This document shows, piece by piece, positions 17,294-23,869 of a stretch of 35,278 bases of DNA (positions within the stretch are counted from its first letter, which is position 1; every line of letters begins with the position of its first letter). The stretch comes from an uncultured Clostridia bacterium (GTDB lineage: Bacteria; Bacillota; Clostridia; Peptostreptococcales; Anaerovoracaceae): assembly GCA_945876935.1 (NCBI GenBank), contig CAMCQA010000005.1, positions 1 to 35,278 on the forward strand, read 5' to 3'. A program made the position numbers and the translations under genes. The notes beneath the pieces are model-generated. The model saw only the letters and a program-made list of their open reading frames with translations, had not been told where the DNA came from and ran no database searches.

Positions 17294-18421
17294 ATGTTGA
17301 ACTTTGATAAGAAAATGCTTTTTACAAAGACAAAAGAAAAGGCTTCAAATGTATTTGGTAAAGCTAAAAACTTAAAAAAGAAAACTAAAGAAATAATATG
17401 TGTTGGTGCTGTAGCTTGTATGATAGGTTCATTCGTATTCTACGATGTAGCTGCTGGTGTGGCTCATGCTTCAGGAAGTATTGAATCAACACCATACATC
17501 ATAAAAGCAGGAGATACAGAACTAGTAGTAGTAAAGTCAAAGAGTGATGCTGAAACAGCTATTGAAAATGTTAAGCTAGCTTATGGAAAACTAAATATGG
17601 AAACTACTGCAATTGTTACTCCGGCTATCAGCATTGAAGAAAAAGAGTATATAACAGCAGAAAATGTTGAGGTTCTTGATGCAAATGAAGCAACTAAGAA
17701 GATTATAGAAAAAAATGATAGCGACAACCCAATTTTTAAAGTTTATGTGGAACAGCCTTCTATAAAGACTGAAGCTATCCCATTTGAAACAGAAGAAGTA
17801 GCAACAGATGAACTTTTAAAGGGTGAGAGAGAAGTAAGAGACGAAGGTAAAGTTGGCGTTAAGCTAATAAGCTCTAAGGAAACTCTAGTTAATGGTAAGG
17901 TAGTAAAGTCTGAAGTTTACAACTCAGAAGTTAAACAGGAACCTGTTAAGCAGGTAGTTCTAGTTGGAGATAAAGAACCTCCAGCACCAGAGCCAGTAGC
18001 AACTACTACTAATAGAAGTTCTAGCTCTTCTAACTCTGCATCTAGATCTTCTTCAAGAAGCACTAGTGTATCATATAGTTACAATGCCGCTGCAAGTGGT
18101 GGAGTTGTAGGATATGCACAGTCTTTCCACGGAGTACCATACGTTTATGGTGGAACAACACCTTCAGGATTTGACTGTTCTGGTTTCACAAGCTATGTAT
18201 ATAGAGCATATGGAGTAAGCCTACCTCGTACATCTGGTGGTCAGGGTGCATGTGGTGTTGCAGTATCAGCGTCAGAAGCTAGACCTGGAGACTTAGTTGT
18301 TTACGGAGATCATGTAGGAATATATGCAGGTGGCGGACTTATGGTTCATGCTCCTAGACCAGGAAAATCTGTAAGCACAGTACCAGTATTTGGATCACCT
18401 AGCTACAGACGTGTACTTTAA
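17294..18421 (+). CDS. Secreted G5-domain NlpC/P60 peptidoglycan endopeptidase
   Basis: A probable cell-wall hydrolase that cuts peptide stems of peptidoglycan. The start is the ATG at 17294 (375 residues) because AAAGGAGAAA ends just before it; an earlier in-frame start at 17252 overlaps the -10 box. A basic N-terminus and hydrophobic segment (about 34-56) serve as signal or anchor. Residues about 66-150 form an unassigned domain, 150-228 a G5 domain (adhesion/murein-associated), 230-265 a Pro/Ser-rich linker. Residues 268-375 are NlpC/P60 with C295 (GFDCSGF), H340 (GDHVGIY) and H352 (MVHAP) as the expected catalytic set. Promoter, repeated upstream motif and terminator make it a single-gene unit. 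Confidence 0.93.
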   Translation: MLNFDKKMLFTKTKEKASNVFGKAKNLKKKTKEIICVGAVACMIGSFVFYDVAAGVAHASGSIESTPYIIKAGDTELVVVKSKSDAETAIENVKLAYGKLNMETTAIVTPAISIEEKEYITAENVEVLDANEATKKIIEKNDSDNPIFKVYVEQPSIKTEAIPFETEEVATDELLKGEREVRDEGKVGVKLISSKETLVNGKVVKSEVYNSEVKQEPVKQVVLVGDKEPPAPEPVATTTNRSSSSSNSASRSSSRSTSVSYSYNAAASGGVVGYAQSFHGVPYVYGGTTPSGFDCSGFTSYVYRAYGVSLPRTSGGQGACGVAVSASEARPGDLVVYGDHVGIYAGGGLMVHAPRPGKSVSTVPVFGSPSYRRVL

Positions 18422-18435
18422 TAAGAGTAATTTAA

Positions 18436-18463
18436 GGGACTATCAAAAGATGGTCTCTTTTTA
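18436..18463 (+). terminator. Rho-independent terminator after the NlpC/P60 gene
   Basis: Stem 18436-18444 with 18449-18457 (two G-U pairs), AAAA loop, followed by five T. Confidence 0.85.
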
Positions 18464-18482
18464 TTTCCAAAATAAAAAAATG

Positions 18483-18524
18483 TTCACTAAGTGAATGAAT
18501 ATGATTTTTTTTGAATAATATTCA
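18483..18524. repeat. Two inverted repeats upstream of the riboswitch promoter
   Basis: TTCACT-A-AGTGAA (18483-18495) is a near-perfect palindrome; TGAATAT (18496-18502) and ATATTCA (18518-18524) form a second inverted repeat ending 8 bases before the -35 box. They may be operator sites, giving control beyond the riboswitch; no regulator can be named. Confidence 0.35.
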
Positions 18525-18532
18525 TAAAACCT

Positions 18533-18562
18533 TTGACATTAAGTATAAAGATAGTGTATCAT
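18533..18562 (+). promoter_or_regulatory. Promoter of the riboswitch-controlled surface-protein gene
   Basis: A perfect TTGACA (18533-18538), 18-base spacer and TATCAT (18557-18562). The transcript would begin near 18569 and carry a leader of about 300 bases. Confidence 0.7.
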
Positions 18563-18589
18563 TTTTAGTATAGACAAACTAATACAAGG

Positions 18590-18775
18590 AGAATTGCGTT
18601 TCTCTTACTATACTTATGTAGAGACAAAGATGGAAACAGGTTAAAATCCTGTACGGTCCTGCCACTGTGATTGGTTGGTAATATATTACCTCTGAAAAAA
18701 TAGGAGTAGTTTATTGCTATGTACCATAAGTCAGGAAACATGCGCAGCTCATATTTTAAGGCGAGGATCTTATAT
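18590..18775 (+). ncRNA. Cobalamin (B12) riboswitch
   Basis: The conserved core is visible: GGAAACAGG..AAAATCCTG..ACGGTCCT followed by the B12 box GCCACTG (18661-18667) and TGTGA, then AGTCAGGAAACATGC (18729-18743). These are the consensus blocks of adenosylcobalamin-class leaders. Ends are approximate. It lies between a strong promoter and an intrinsic terminator directly before the 960-residue surface-protein gene, so bound cobalamin should cause early termination and repress that gene. Confidence 0.93.
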
Positions 18776-18797
18776 AAAATAACTAACAACGTTGATA

Positions 18798-18835
18798 ATG
18801 CGGGCAGAATTTTTCTGTCTGCATTTTTTATTTTA
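18798..18835 (+). terminator. Riboswitch expression-platform terminator
   Basis: An 11-bp stem (18799-18809 with 18813-18823, one G-U pair) with TTT loop is followed by TTTTTTATTTT. It is located 33 bases before the ATG at 18868, so it must be bypassed for expression. This fits transcriptional control by the riboswitch. Confidence 0.88.
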
Positions 18836-18867
18836 AGTTAATATAGATTTGTTGAGAAAGGATTAAG

Positions 18868-21750
18868 ATGAAATTAAAGAAATTTTCTAAAAGTTTTGCA
18901 GCATGCCTATCGGCATTTTGTTTAGTTTCAGGTTCGATGAGCATACCAAATTCATACGGGGCAGAAGAAGCTGGAATTGTAACGAGATCAACTGTGGACG
19001 GATTTGGCTATGATGTAGTGCTGGAAGTTCTGGTAAATGAAGATGGAACTATAAAGGAAGTTAAAGATGCAGGAACTGAACCAGGCACATCAAATAAGAC
19101 TTTCTGGAGAACATTTTTAGAAGGAAATGGTCTGAAAAACTTTACTGGTAAGTCTAAATCAAATATTGATCAAGTAGATGCAGTTACTGATGCTACTGTA
19201 ACTAGCAAGGCTGCTAAGAATGCTGTTAAGCAAGCTTTGGCGAATGTAGATTATAAACCTGAAGAGCCAAGTGCACCAGCAGAGAAATACCCAAGACTAA
19301 CTCCAGGTGTAAAAAAAGGTGAGGCTGCTATTCCAGGTGAGTCATCTTCAAGAAAAATGAAAGTCATCGTAACTGTTGGAGAAGATGGAAGAATTTCAAA
19401 AGTAGAAAATAACGGCAGCTCTGTTTCTTTCTCAAAGAAGCAACAGTTAAAAGATTATTGGGGCAAATTTAAGGGAAGCAATTACTTTGTAGGAAAAACA
19501 CTAAAAGAAGTAATTGAAATGGATGTGCACAGTGGATATGGTGCTCACGTTCCAGGTAGCAGAGGTGAAGACTCTCCTTATGCACCACTTTCTTTAGGAG
19601 CTAGAAATGCAGTATTAAATGCTTTAGGATACGACTACACTATGAAGGAAAGCGATACAGATAAAGTAATTAATGTGGTATCAATCCTTAACAGATATAA
19701 CTATGAGCAAAGATTTGACGTAAGAATAAGTAAAGAAGGTAAAGTTGTATCGATAGTTGATAAGGGTACTGATGAAGAGAGCAATTATAAAACTTCAGAT
19801 AACTTACATAGAATTAAACTTTTTAATAAAGGTAAGGGATACGATAAGTACATAGGAAAGACTCTCTCTGAAGTAAAAGCTATGGATACTGGTAAACATG
19901 GTATAGACGGTGTAGCCGGAGCGACATATAATGCTACAGCAGTAAAAAGTGGGGTTATTAGCGCTTTTGAAAAAGGTGGTTTTGATACAAATGTAGAAGC
20001 CGCTCCGATTGGTGGAAGAATGTTCAAAGCCTCATCAACATCAGCCTATGATAATACTGGTAAGAAAATTAAAATAAGGGCTTACATAGATAATGACAAT
20101 AGAATCATCAAGGTATTAGATGATGGGAGCAATCCAGGAGAATCCCCTTGGACAGGTCTTCATCATGAAGATGATGCTTGGGATAAGTTTGCTAAGTACA
20201 GAGGATTTGCAAAGTTTAATGGAAAGAGTCTAGATGAAGTAAATGCTATGAATATGTCTAGTCCTGATAGTATAGATGTAGCGGGAAGACAAATTCAGGT
20301 ATCAGCTGCAGCTAAAGAAGCAGTAATCGCTGCTATCAATATGGCTATGTCTCATCCGATAGTAGATAAGGAAGCGTTAAAATCTGAAATTTCTAAGGCT
20401 AAAGAGTTCTTGAAAACAGTAGTAGAAGGAGAAGAGCCAGGTCAGTACCCATTAGGAACAATGGCAAAGCTACAGGCTAAGATAGGTCTTGCAGAGAAGC
20501 AGGTTAATAATGATATTGCATCAGAGGACGAAGTTAATACTGCTAAAAATGAGCTAAAAGCAGAAGTTGAAATGGCTAAGCAGTCAGTTATAAAAGTAAA
20601 TAAAGATGAATTGAAAGAAGCAATTTCAAAGGCAAAAGAGTTCTTGAAAACAGTAGTAGAAGGAGAAGAGCCAGGTCAGTACCCAGAAGGAACTACAGCA
20701 AAGCTACAAGAAAAAATTGATTTGGCAGAAACTCAGGCTAATAGTGAAATGGCATCAAAAGAAGATGTTGCATCAGCGAAGGCTCAGCTTGATGAAGCAG
20801 TTGAAATGGCTAAGCAGTCAGTGATAAAAGTAAATAAAGATGAATTGAAAGAAGCAATTTCAAAGGCAAAAGAGTTCTTGAAAACAGTAGTAGAAGGAGA
20901 AGAGCCAGGTCAGTACCCAGAAGGAACTACAGCAAAGCTACAAGAAAAAATTGATTTGGCAGAAACTCAGGCTAATAGTGAAATGGCATCAAAAGAAGAT
21001 GTTGCATTAGCGAAGGCTCAGCTTGATGAAGCAGTTGAAATGATTAAAGAAACAGTTGTTAAACCACTAATGGAAAGAGAGCTTAAATCGATAGAACATA
21101 AAGTGTCTGTAAAAGCTATGATGTCTGAAAAAGCGGAGCTTATGGTTAAAAATATTAATCTGGAAATTGATTCTTTAACTCTAGATAAGGCTTTAAAAGA
21201 AGATGGAAGGATATCAAAGGTAATTGGCACATACGATATTTCCATTATCAATGGTAAATATAAAGAGCCTATAGTTGTTTCATTTAATCTGGGTAACGAT
21301 GCTAATGGTAAGAAGATGGTTATTAAGCATGTGAAGCATGATGGCCAAGTAGAGTCTAAGGATACAGTTGTTGAGAATGGAACAGTTAGTATAACTGTAG
21401 ATTCTTTGTCTCCTTTTGCTGTTTCTGAGTTTACAGAAACTACAGAGCCAGATACACCGGCACCAGATCCAGATCCAGAGACTCCGGTAGAAGATCCGGT
21501 TCCAGCACCGAATAATCCTGATGTTGTAGATACAGATGTGGCAAATAACAATGATTCAAATATGGATATGTCAGATGATAATAATAAGGTTGAACCAAAT
21601 TCAAACAAAGTAATAAAGCCTATAGAAAAATCGAAAGAGTCTAAAAACACACCTAAAACCGCAGATAATAGAGATTTAGCAGTTGTTATGACTATTATGT
21701 TAATATCAGCAACTGTGGCAGTATTATTTAGAAGAAAGTTTAATAAATAA
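18868..21750 (+). CDS. B12-riboswitch-controlled wall-anchored protein with FMN_bind-like and FIVAR-like repeats
   Basis: A 960-residue exported protein. A signal peptide (1-32, SYGA end) is followed by four FMN_bind-like units at about 38-125, 150-255, 265-368 and 385-495. The flavinylation-type motif is partly kept in unit 1 (DAVTDATVTS, 104-113) and unit 3 (DGVAGATYNAT, 347-357). It is degenerate in units 2 and 4, so covalent FMN is uncertain. Three FIVAR-like repeats of 78 residues cover 501-734. A beta-rich domain (about 735-855), an Asp/Pro-rich linker (856-890) and a sorting signal (NTPKTAD 927-933, hydrophobic stretch, RRKFNK) finish the protein. The riboswitch implies expression when cobalamin is scarce. 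A role in corrinoid capture, reduction or adhesion is inference; no family name can be given. Confidence 0.88.
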   Translation: MKLKKFSKSFAACLSAFCLVSGSMSIPNSYGAEEAGIVTRSTVDGFGYDVVLEVLVNEDGTIKEVKDAGTEPGTSNKTFWRTFLEGNGLKNFTGKSKSNIDQVDAVTDATVTSKAAKNAVKQALANVDYKPEEPSAPAEKYPRLTPGVKKGEAAIPGESSSRKMKVIVTVGEDGRISKVENNGSSVSFSKKQQLKDYWGKFKGSNYFVGKTLKEVIEMDVHSGYGAHVPGSRGEDSPYAPLSLGARNAVLNALGYDYTMKESDTDKVINVVSILNRYNYEQRFDVRISKEGKVVSIVDKGTDEESNYKTSDNLHRIKLFNKGKGYDKYIGKTLSEVKAMDTGKHGIDGVAGATYNATAVKSGVISAFEKGGFDTNVEAAPIGGRMFKASSTSAYDNTGKKIKIRAYIDNDNRIIKVLDDGSNPGESPWTGLHHEDDAWDKFAKYRGFAKFNGKSLDEVNAMNMSSPDSIDVAGRQIQVSAAAKEAVIAAINMAMSHPIVDKEALKSEISKAKEFLKTVVEGEEPGQYPLGTMAKLQAKIGLAEKQVNNDIASEDEVNTAKNELKAEVEMAKQSVIKVNKDELKEAISKAKEFLKTVVEGEEPGQYPEGTTAKLQEKIDLAETQANSEMASKEDVASAKAQLDEAVEMAKQSVIKVNKDELKEAISKAKEFLKTVVEGEEPGQYPEGTTAKLQEKIDLAETQANSEMASKEDVALAKAQLDEAVEMIKETVVKPLMERELKSIEHKVSVKAMMSEKAELMVKNINLEIDSLTLDKALKEDGRISKVIGTYDISIINGKYKEPIVVSFNLGNDANGKKMVIKHVKHDGQVESKDTVVENGTVSITVDSLSPFAVSEFTETTEPDTPAPDPDPETPVEDPVPAPNNPDVVDTDVANNNDSNMDMSDDNNKVEPNSNKVIKPIEKSKESKNTPKTADNRDLAVVMTIMLISATVAVLFRRKFNK
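20368..21069 (+). repeat. Three tandem 234-bp coding repeats (FIVAR-like, 78 residues each)
   Basis: Units span 20368-20601, 20602-20835 and 20836-21069. Units 2 and 3 differ at a single base (TCA/TTA, Ser to Leu) over their first 207 bases, whereas unit 1 is clearly diverged. The pattern indicates a recent in-frame duplication of unit 2. Confidence 0.92.
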
Positions 21751-21801
21751 CATTGATTAAAAAATGTCGTAAATGTTATGTTTACTAATCGAATAACAAT
21801 A

Positions 21802-21832
21802 AAAAATGACTTGGTTTTACCAAGTCATTTTT
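21802..21832. terminator. Bidirectional terminator between the surface-protein gene and the SEC-C gene
   Basis: A 13-bp stem, AAAAATGACTTGG (21802-21814) with its complement at 21820-21832 and a 5-base loop, gives T runs on both strands. It serves the plus-strand gene ending at 21750 and the minus-strand gene ending at 21845. Confidence 0.9.
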
Positions 21833-21844
21833 GTTTATTTAATA

Positions 21845-22339
21845 TTATTTGCCACAGCACTTTTTATATTTTTTACCACTGCCACAAGGACAAGGTTCAT
21901 TTCTTCCAATTTTTTTATCTTTGACAATAGTTCTTGAACGTCTATATTCATCTACAAGTTCTTTCTGCTCTTCTACTGTAAAGATATCCATCCACTCTTC
22001 TAAAGAGTATAGATAGTCAGCATCTGCCTTAAGCATGTTCTTAAATAGCTCTGCAAAATCAATTTCTAAATCAATTTCAGTATCTTCCGAAATATCCTCT
22101 AGAACTAATTCTTTTTTTAGGCTAGTGTTGATGCCATCTAAGAAGCCCATGTATATAACGGGTCTTATGTTATGCTCTTCAGCTAAAGTAGATACTACAC
22201 CTGTAATTTTATTTTTTTTATTTCCAAGAATATCTTTATATAAAGTTGTTTCCGCACCTGAATATTCTTTCCAAAAATCTTCGAATGTTGCGTCTGTTTG
22301 CTCTTCTAAAAGTTTTCTCCACTGATCAAATAATGACAT
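21845..22339 (-). CDS. SEC-C zinc-motif protein of unknown function
   Basis: 164 residues, mostly acidic and helical, ending in a complete SEC-C motif ([21 protein letters not shown], 143-163). This is the four-cysteine zinc-binding tail also found at the end of SecA and in many small YecA-like proteins. The first 140 residues match nothing I recognise. There is a strong AGGAGGAT ribosome binding site. It begins 35 bases after hom on the same strand, so it is likely co-transcribed with it. A chaperone or nucleic-acid-linked role is only a guess. Confidence 0.82.
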   Translation of the reverse strand: MSLFDQWRKLLEEQTDATFEDFWKEYSGAETTLYKDILGNKKNKITGVVSTLAEEHNIRPVIYMGFLDGINTSLKKELVLEDISEDTEIDLEIDFAELFKNMLKADADYLYSLEEWMDIFTVEEQKELVDEYRRSRTIVKDKKIGRNEPCPCGSGKKYKKCCGK

Positions 22340-22374
22340 GTTATCCTCCTATATTTTGTAACCTATTCTATATA

Positions 22375-23355
22375 TTACCTTCTGTGAGAAGCTATTATTT
22401 GAGCTGTTCTTAGAACATCTCCAGCCACTGCACTTCCTGTTGGTAGAGATCCAGCCCCTCTTCCATAAAACATAAGTTCATCTACAGCATTGCCTTTTAC
22501 AAAAACTGCATTAAACTCATTTTTTACTCTAGCCAAAGGATGTTCATTATCTAAAGCCATAGGCTTAACAGAATAATCAAGTTGTCCATCTTTTATTTTG
22601 GCTTCAGCAATTAGTTTTATTGTTTTATTATCCTGTTGTGCTTTTTCTATGTCCTCTAAAGTTACATTTCTTATTCCTACTGTAGGTATTTGGCTAGGAT
22701 GAACATATTTTCCCATAGATAGAGCCATTAAAAGAGACAGTTTGTTAGCGGCATCTATACCATCAACATCAGCTGTCGGATCTGCTTCAGCAAATCCCTT
22801 TTCTTGAGCATCCTTTAAAACATTATCGTAAGACAAGCCTTCGTCAGCCATCTTTGTAAGTATATAATTTGTTGTGCCGTTAAGTATTCCTAAAATCTCA
22901 TCAAACTGATTTGCCTTTAAAACTGTTGTTATGGCATTTAAAATAGGAATTCCACCAGCTACGCAGCCCTCGAACTTTATTGTTAATTTGTTTTTCTCTG
23001 CAAGAGATACTAAGTCTTCAAACTGATCTGCAGCAGCAGCTTTGTTAGCAGTAACTACATGTTTACCATTTTCTAAAGCTTTTTTCATATATGATGCTGC
23101 AGGTTCAACGCCTCCAAGAACCTCAACAACTATATCTATATCTTTGTCTAATAAAATATCATCAGCGTTCGTTGTAAAAAGCTCTTGAGGAGCTTCAACA
23201 AGTCTTGGTTTATCTAGGCTGTTTACAAGTATTTTTTTAACCTGAATATCAACCTTAGCTTCTTTTTCAATGTGGCTTTTATTCATGTAAAGAGTTTCGT
23301 AAGTTCCAGCTCCTACATTTCCAAAGCCTAATAATCCAATATTTACTTTTTTCAT
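22375..23355 (-). CDS. hom: Homoserine dehydrogenase (short form without ACT domain)
   Basis: NAD(P)H-dependent reduction of aspartate semialdehyde to homoserine, the branch point to threonine and methionine. The nucleotide loop is GFGNVGAGT (10-18), with TANK at 102-105. The catalytic core shows GILNGTTNYIL (156-166) and GFAEADPTADVDGIDAANKL (187-206, K205). At 326 residues it stops right after the catalytic domain (SAVAGDVLRTA), whereas the common bacterial enzyme has about 100 more residues with a regulatory ACT domain. The stop is followed at once by the SEC-C gene's ribosome binding site, so no broken ACT remnant is present. The ribosome binding site is modest (AGGAC). Confidence 0.94.
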   Translation of the reverse strand: MKKVNIGLLGFGNVGAGTYETLYMNKSHIEKEAKVDIQVKKILVNSLDKPRLVEAPQELFTTNADDILLDKDIDIVVEVLGGVEPAASYMKKALENGKHVVTANKAAAADQFEDLVSLAEKNKLTIKFEGCVAGGIPILNAITTVLKANQFDEILGILNGTTNYILTKMADEGLSYDNVLKDAQEKGFAEADPTADVDGIDAANKLSLLMALSMGKYVHPSQIPTVGIRNVTLEDIEKAQQDNKTIKLIAEAKIKDGQLDYSVKPMALDNEHPLARVKNEFNAVFVKGNAVDELMFYGRGAGSLPTGSAVAGDVLRTAQIIASHRR

Positions 23356-23404
23356 ATTACAGTCCTGTGCATAAGCATCCTTTCTTTAAATGTTCAATAC
23401 TAAG

Positions 23405-23433
23405 ATTATACAATAAAAACCCATTGCTGTATA
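23405..23433 (-). promoter_or_regulatory. Promoter for hom
   Basis: On the minus strand TATACA (23433-23428), a 17-base spacer and a perfect TATAAT (23410-23405) lie about 50 bases before the hom ATG. Confidence 0.6.
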
Positions 23434-23589
23434 GTAAATAAAGGCTATAAAGAGGAAATAAGAGAAAATGTTGAAAACTATGCGTAGAATAAGAATGTAT
23501 AGAATGATTTAAGTGGGTGTCGAATACAAATGAATTTATAAAATTTTGTTATTTAATAATAAAAAAGTTTCAAAGTTTCTATATTTCTA
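23434..23589. other. Intergenic DNA between the divergent hom and ileS promoters
   Basis: AT-rich sequence with no convincing gene. A 14-codon plus-strand reading frame (23468-23512) has no good ribosome binding site or context and is not called. Confidence 0.5.
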
Positions 23590-23618
23590 TTGACTTTATA
23601 TTCTCAATAATGTAGACT
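23590..23618 (+). promoter_or_regulatory. Promoter of the ileS T-box leader
   Basis: TTGACT (23590-23595), a 17-base spacer and TAGACT (23613-23618) lie just before the T-box structure. Confidence 0.65.
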
Positions 23619-23624
23619 GATGTT

Positions 23625-23829
23625 AAATAAAGGCAATGAAGGAACCGGTTGTAATTCTAAAATCCTTACAGAGAGACTGGGGTGGTGAGATCCAGTTGGT
23701 GAAAATTGCAATAGATCAGTCTGGAGCCTACAATTTGATACCAATAAGTGGCACAAGTTGCAACTAGGGTGGTACCGCGGTTTGTTTAATCGTCCCTAAT
23801 CTATGAAAATAGATTAGGGATTTTTTTTT
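23625..23829 (+). ncRNA. T-box leader (tRNA-Ile sensing) with terminator, upstream of ileS
   Basis: The T-box sequence AGGGTGGTACCGCGG is at 23766-23780. Stem I carries the usual GGTGAGATCC motif (23691-23700) and an ATC isoleucine triplet at 23715-23717, which is the likely specifier. The terminator is a 12-bp stem, 23793-23804 with 23809-23820, GAAA loop, then nine T. AGGG of the T-box can instead pair with CCCT (23794-23797) to form the antiterminator. Uncharged tRNA-Ile should therefore switch ileS on. Confidence 0.95.
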
Positions 23830-23869
23830 ATATGAAATTATGTGTGCAAGTTTTAAAGGAGAAGAGAAA

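Noticed and set aside
18565-18789. 74-residue minus-strand open frame
   Set aside because: It is the complement of the cobalamin riboswitch; conserved structure explains the sequence.
20368-21069. Tandem repeats considered as a CRISPR array
   Set aside because: The repeats are 234 bp, in frame and coding, with no spacers.
21018-21650. 210-residue minus-strand open frame
   Set aside because: It lies wholly inside the surface-protein gene, is Ser/Ile-rich antisense of its repeats and acidic linker, and has no ribosome binding site.
23468-23512. 14-codon plus-strand mini-gene between hom and ileS (possible leader peptide)
   Set aside because: There is no good ribosome binding site, it precedes the ileS promoter, and no attenuator hairpin follows it.
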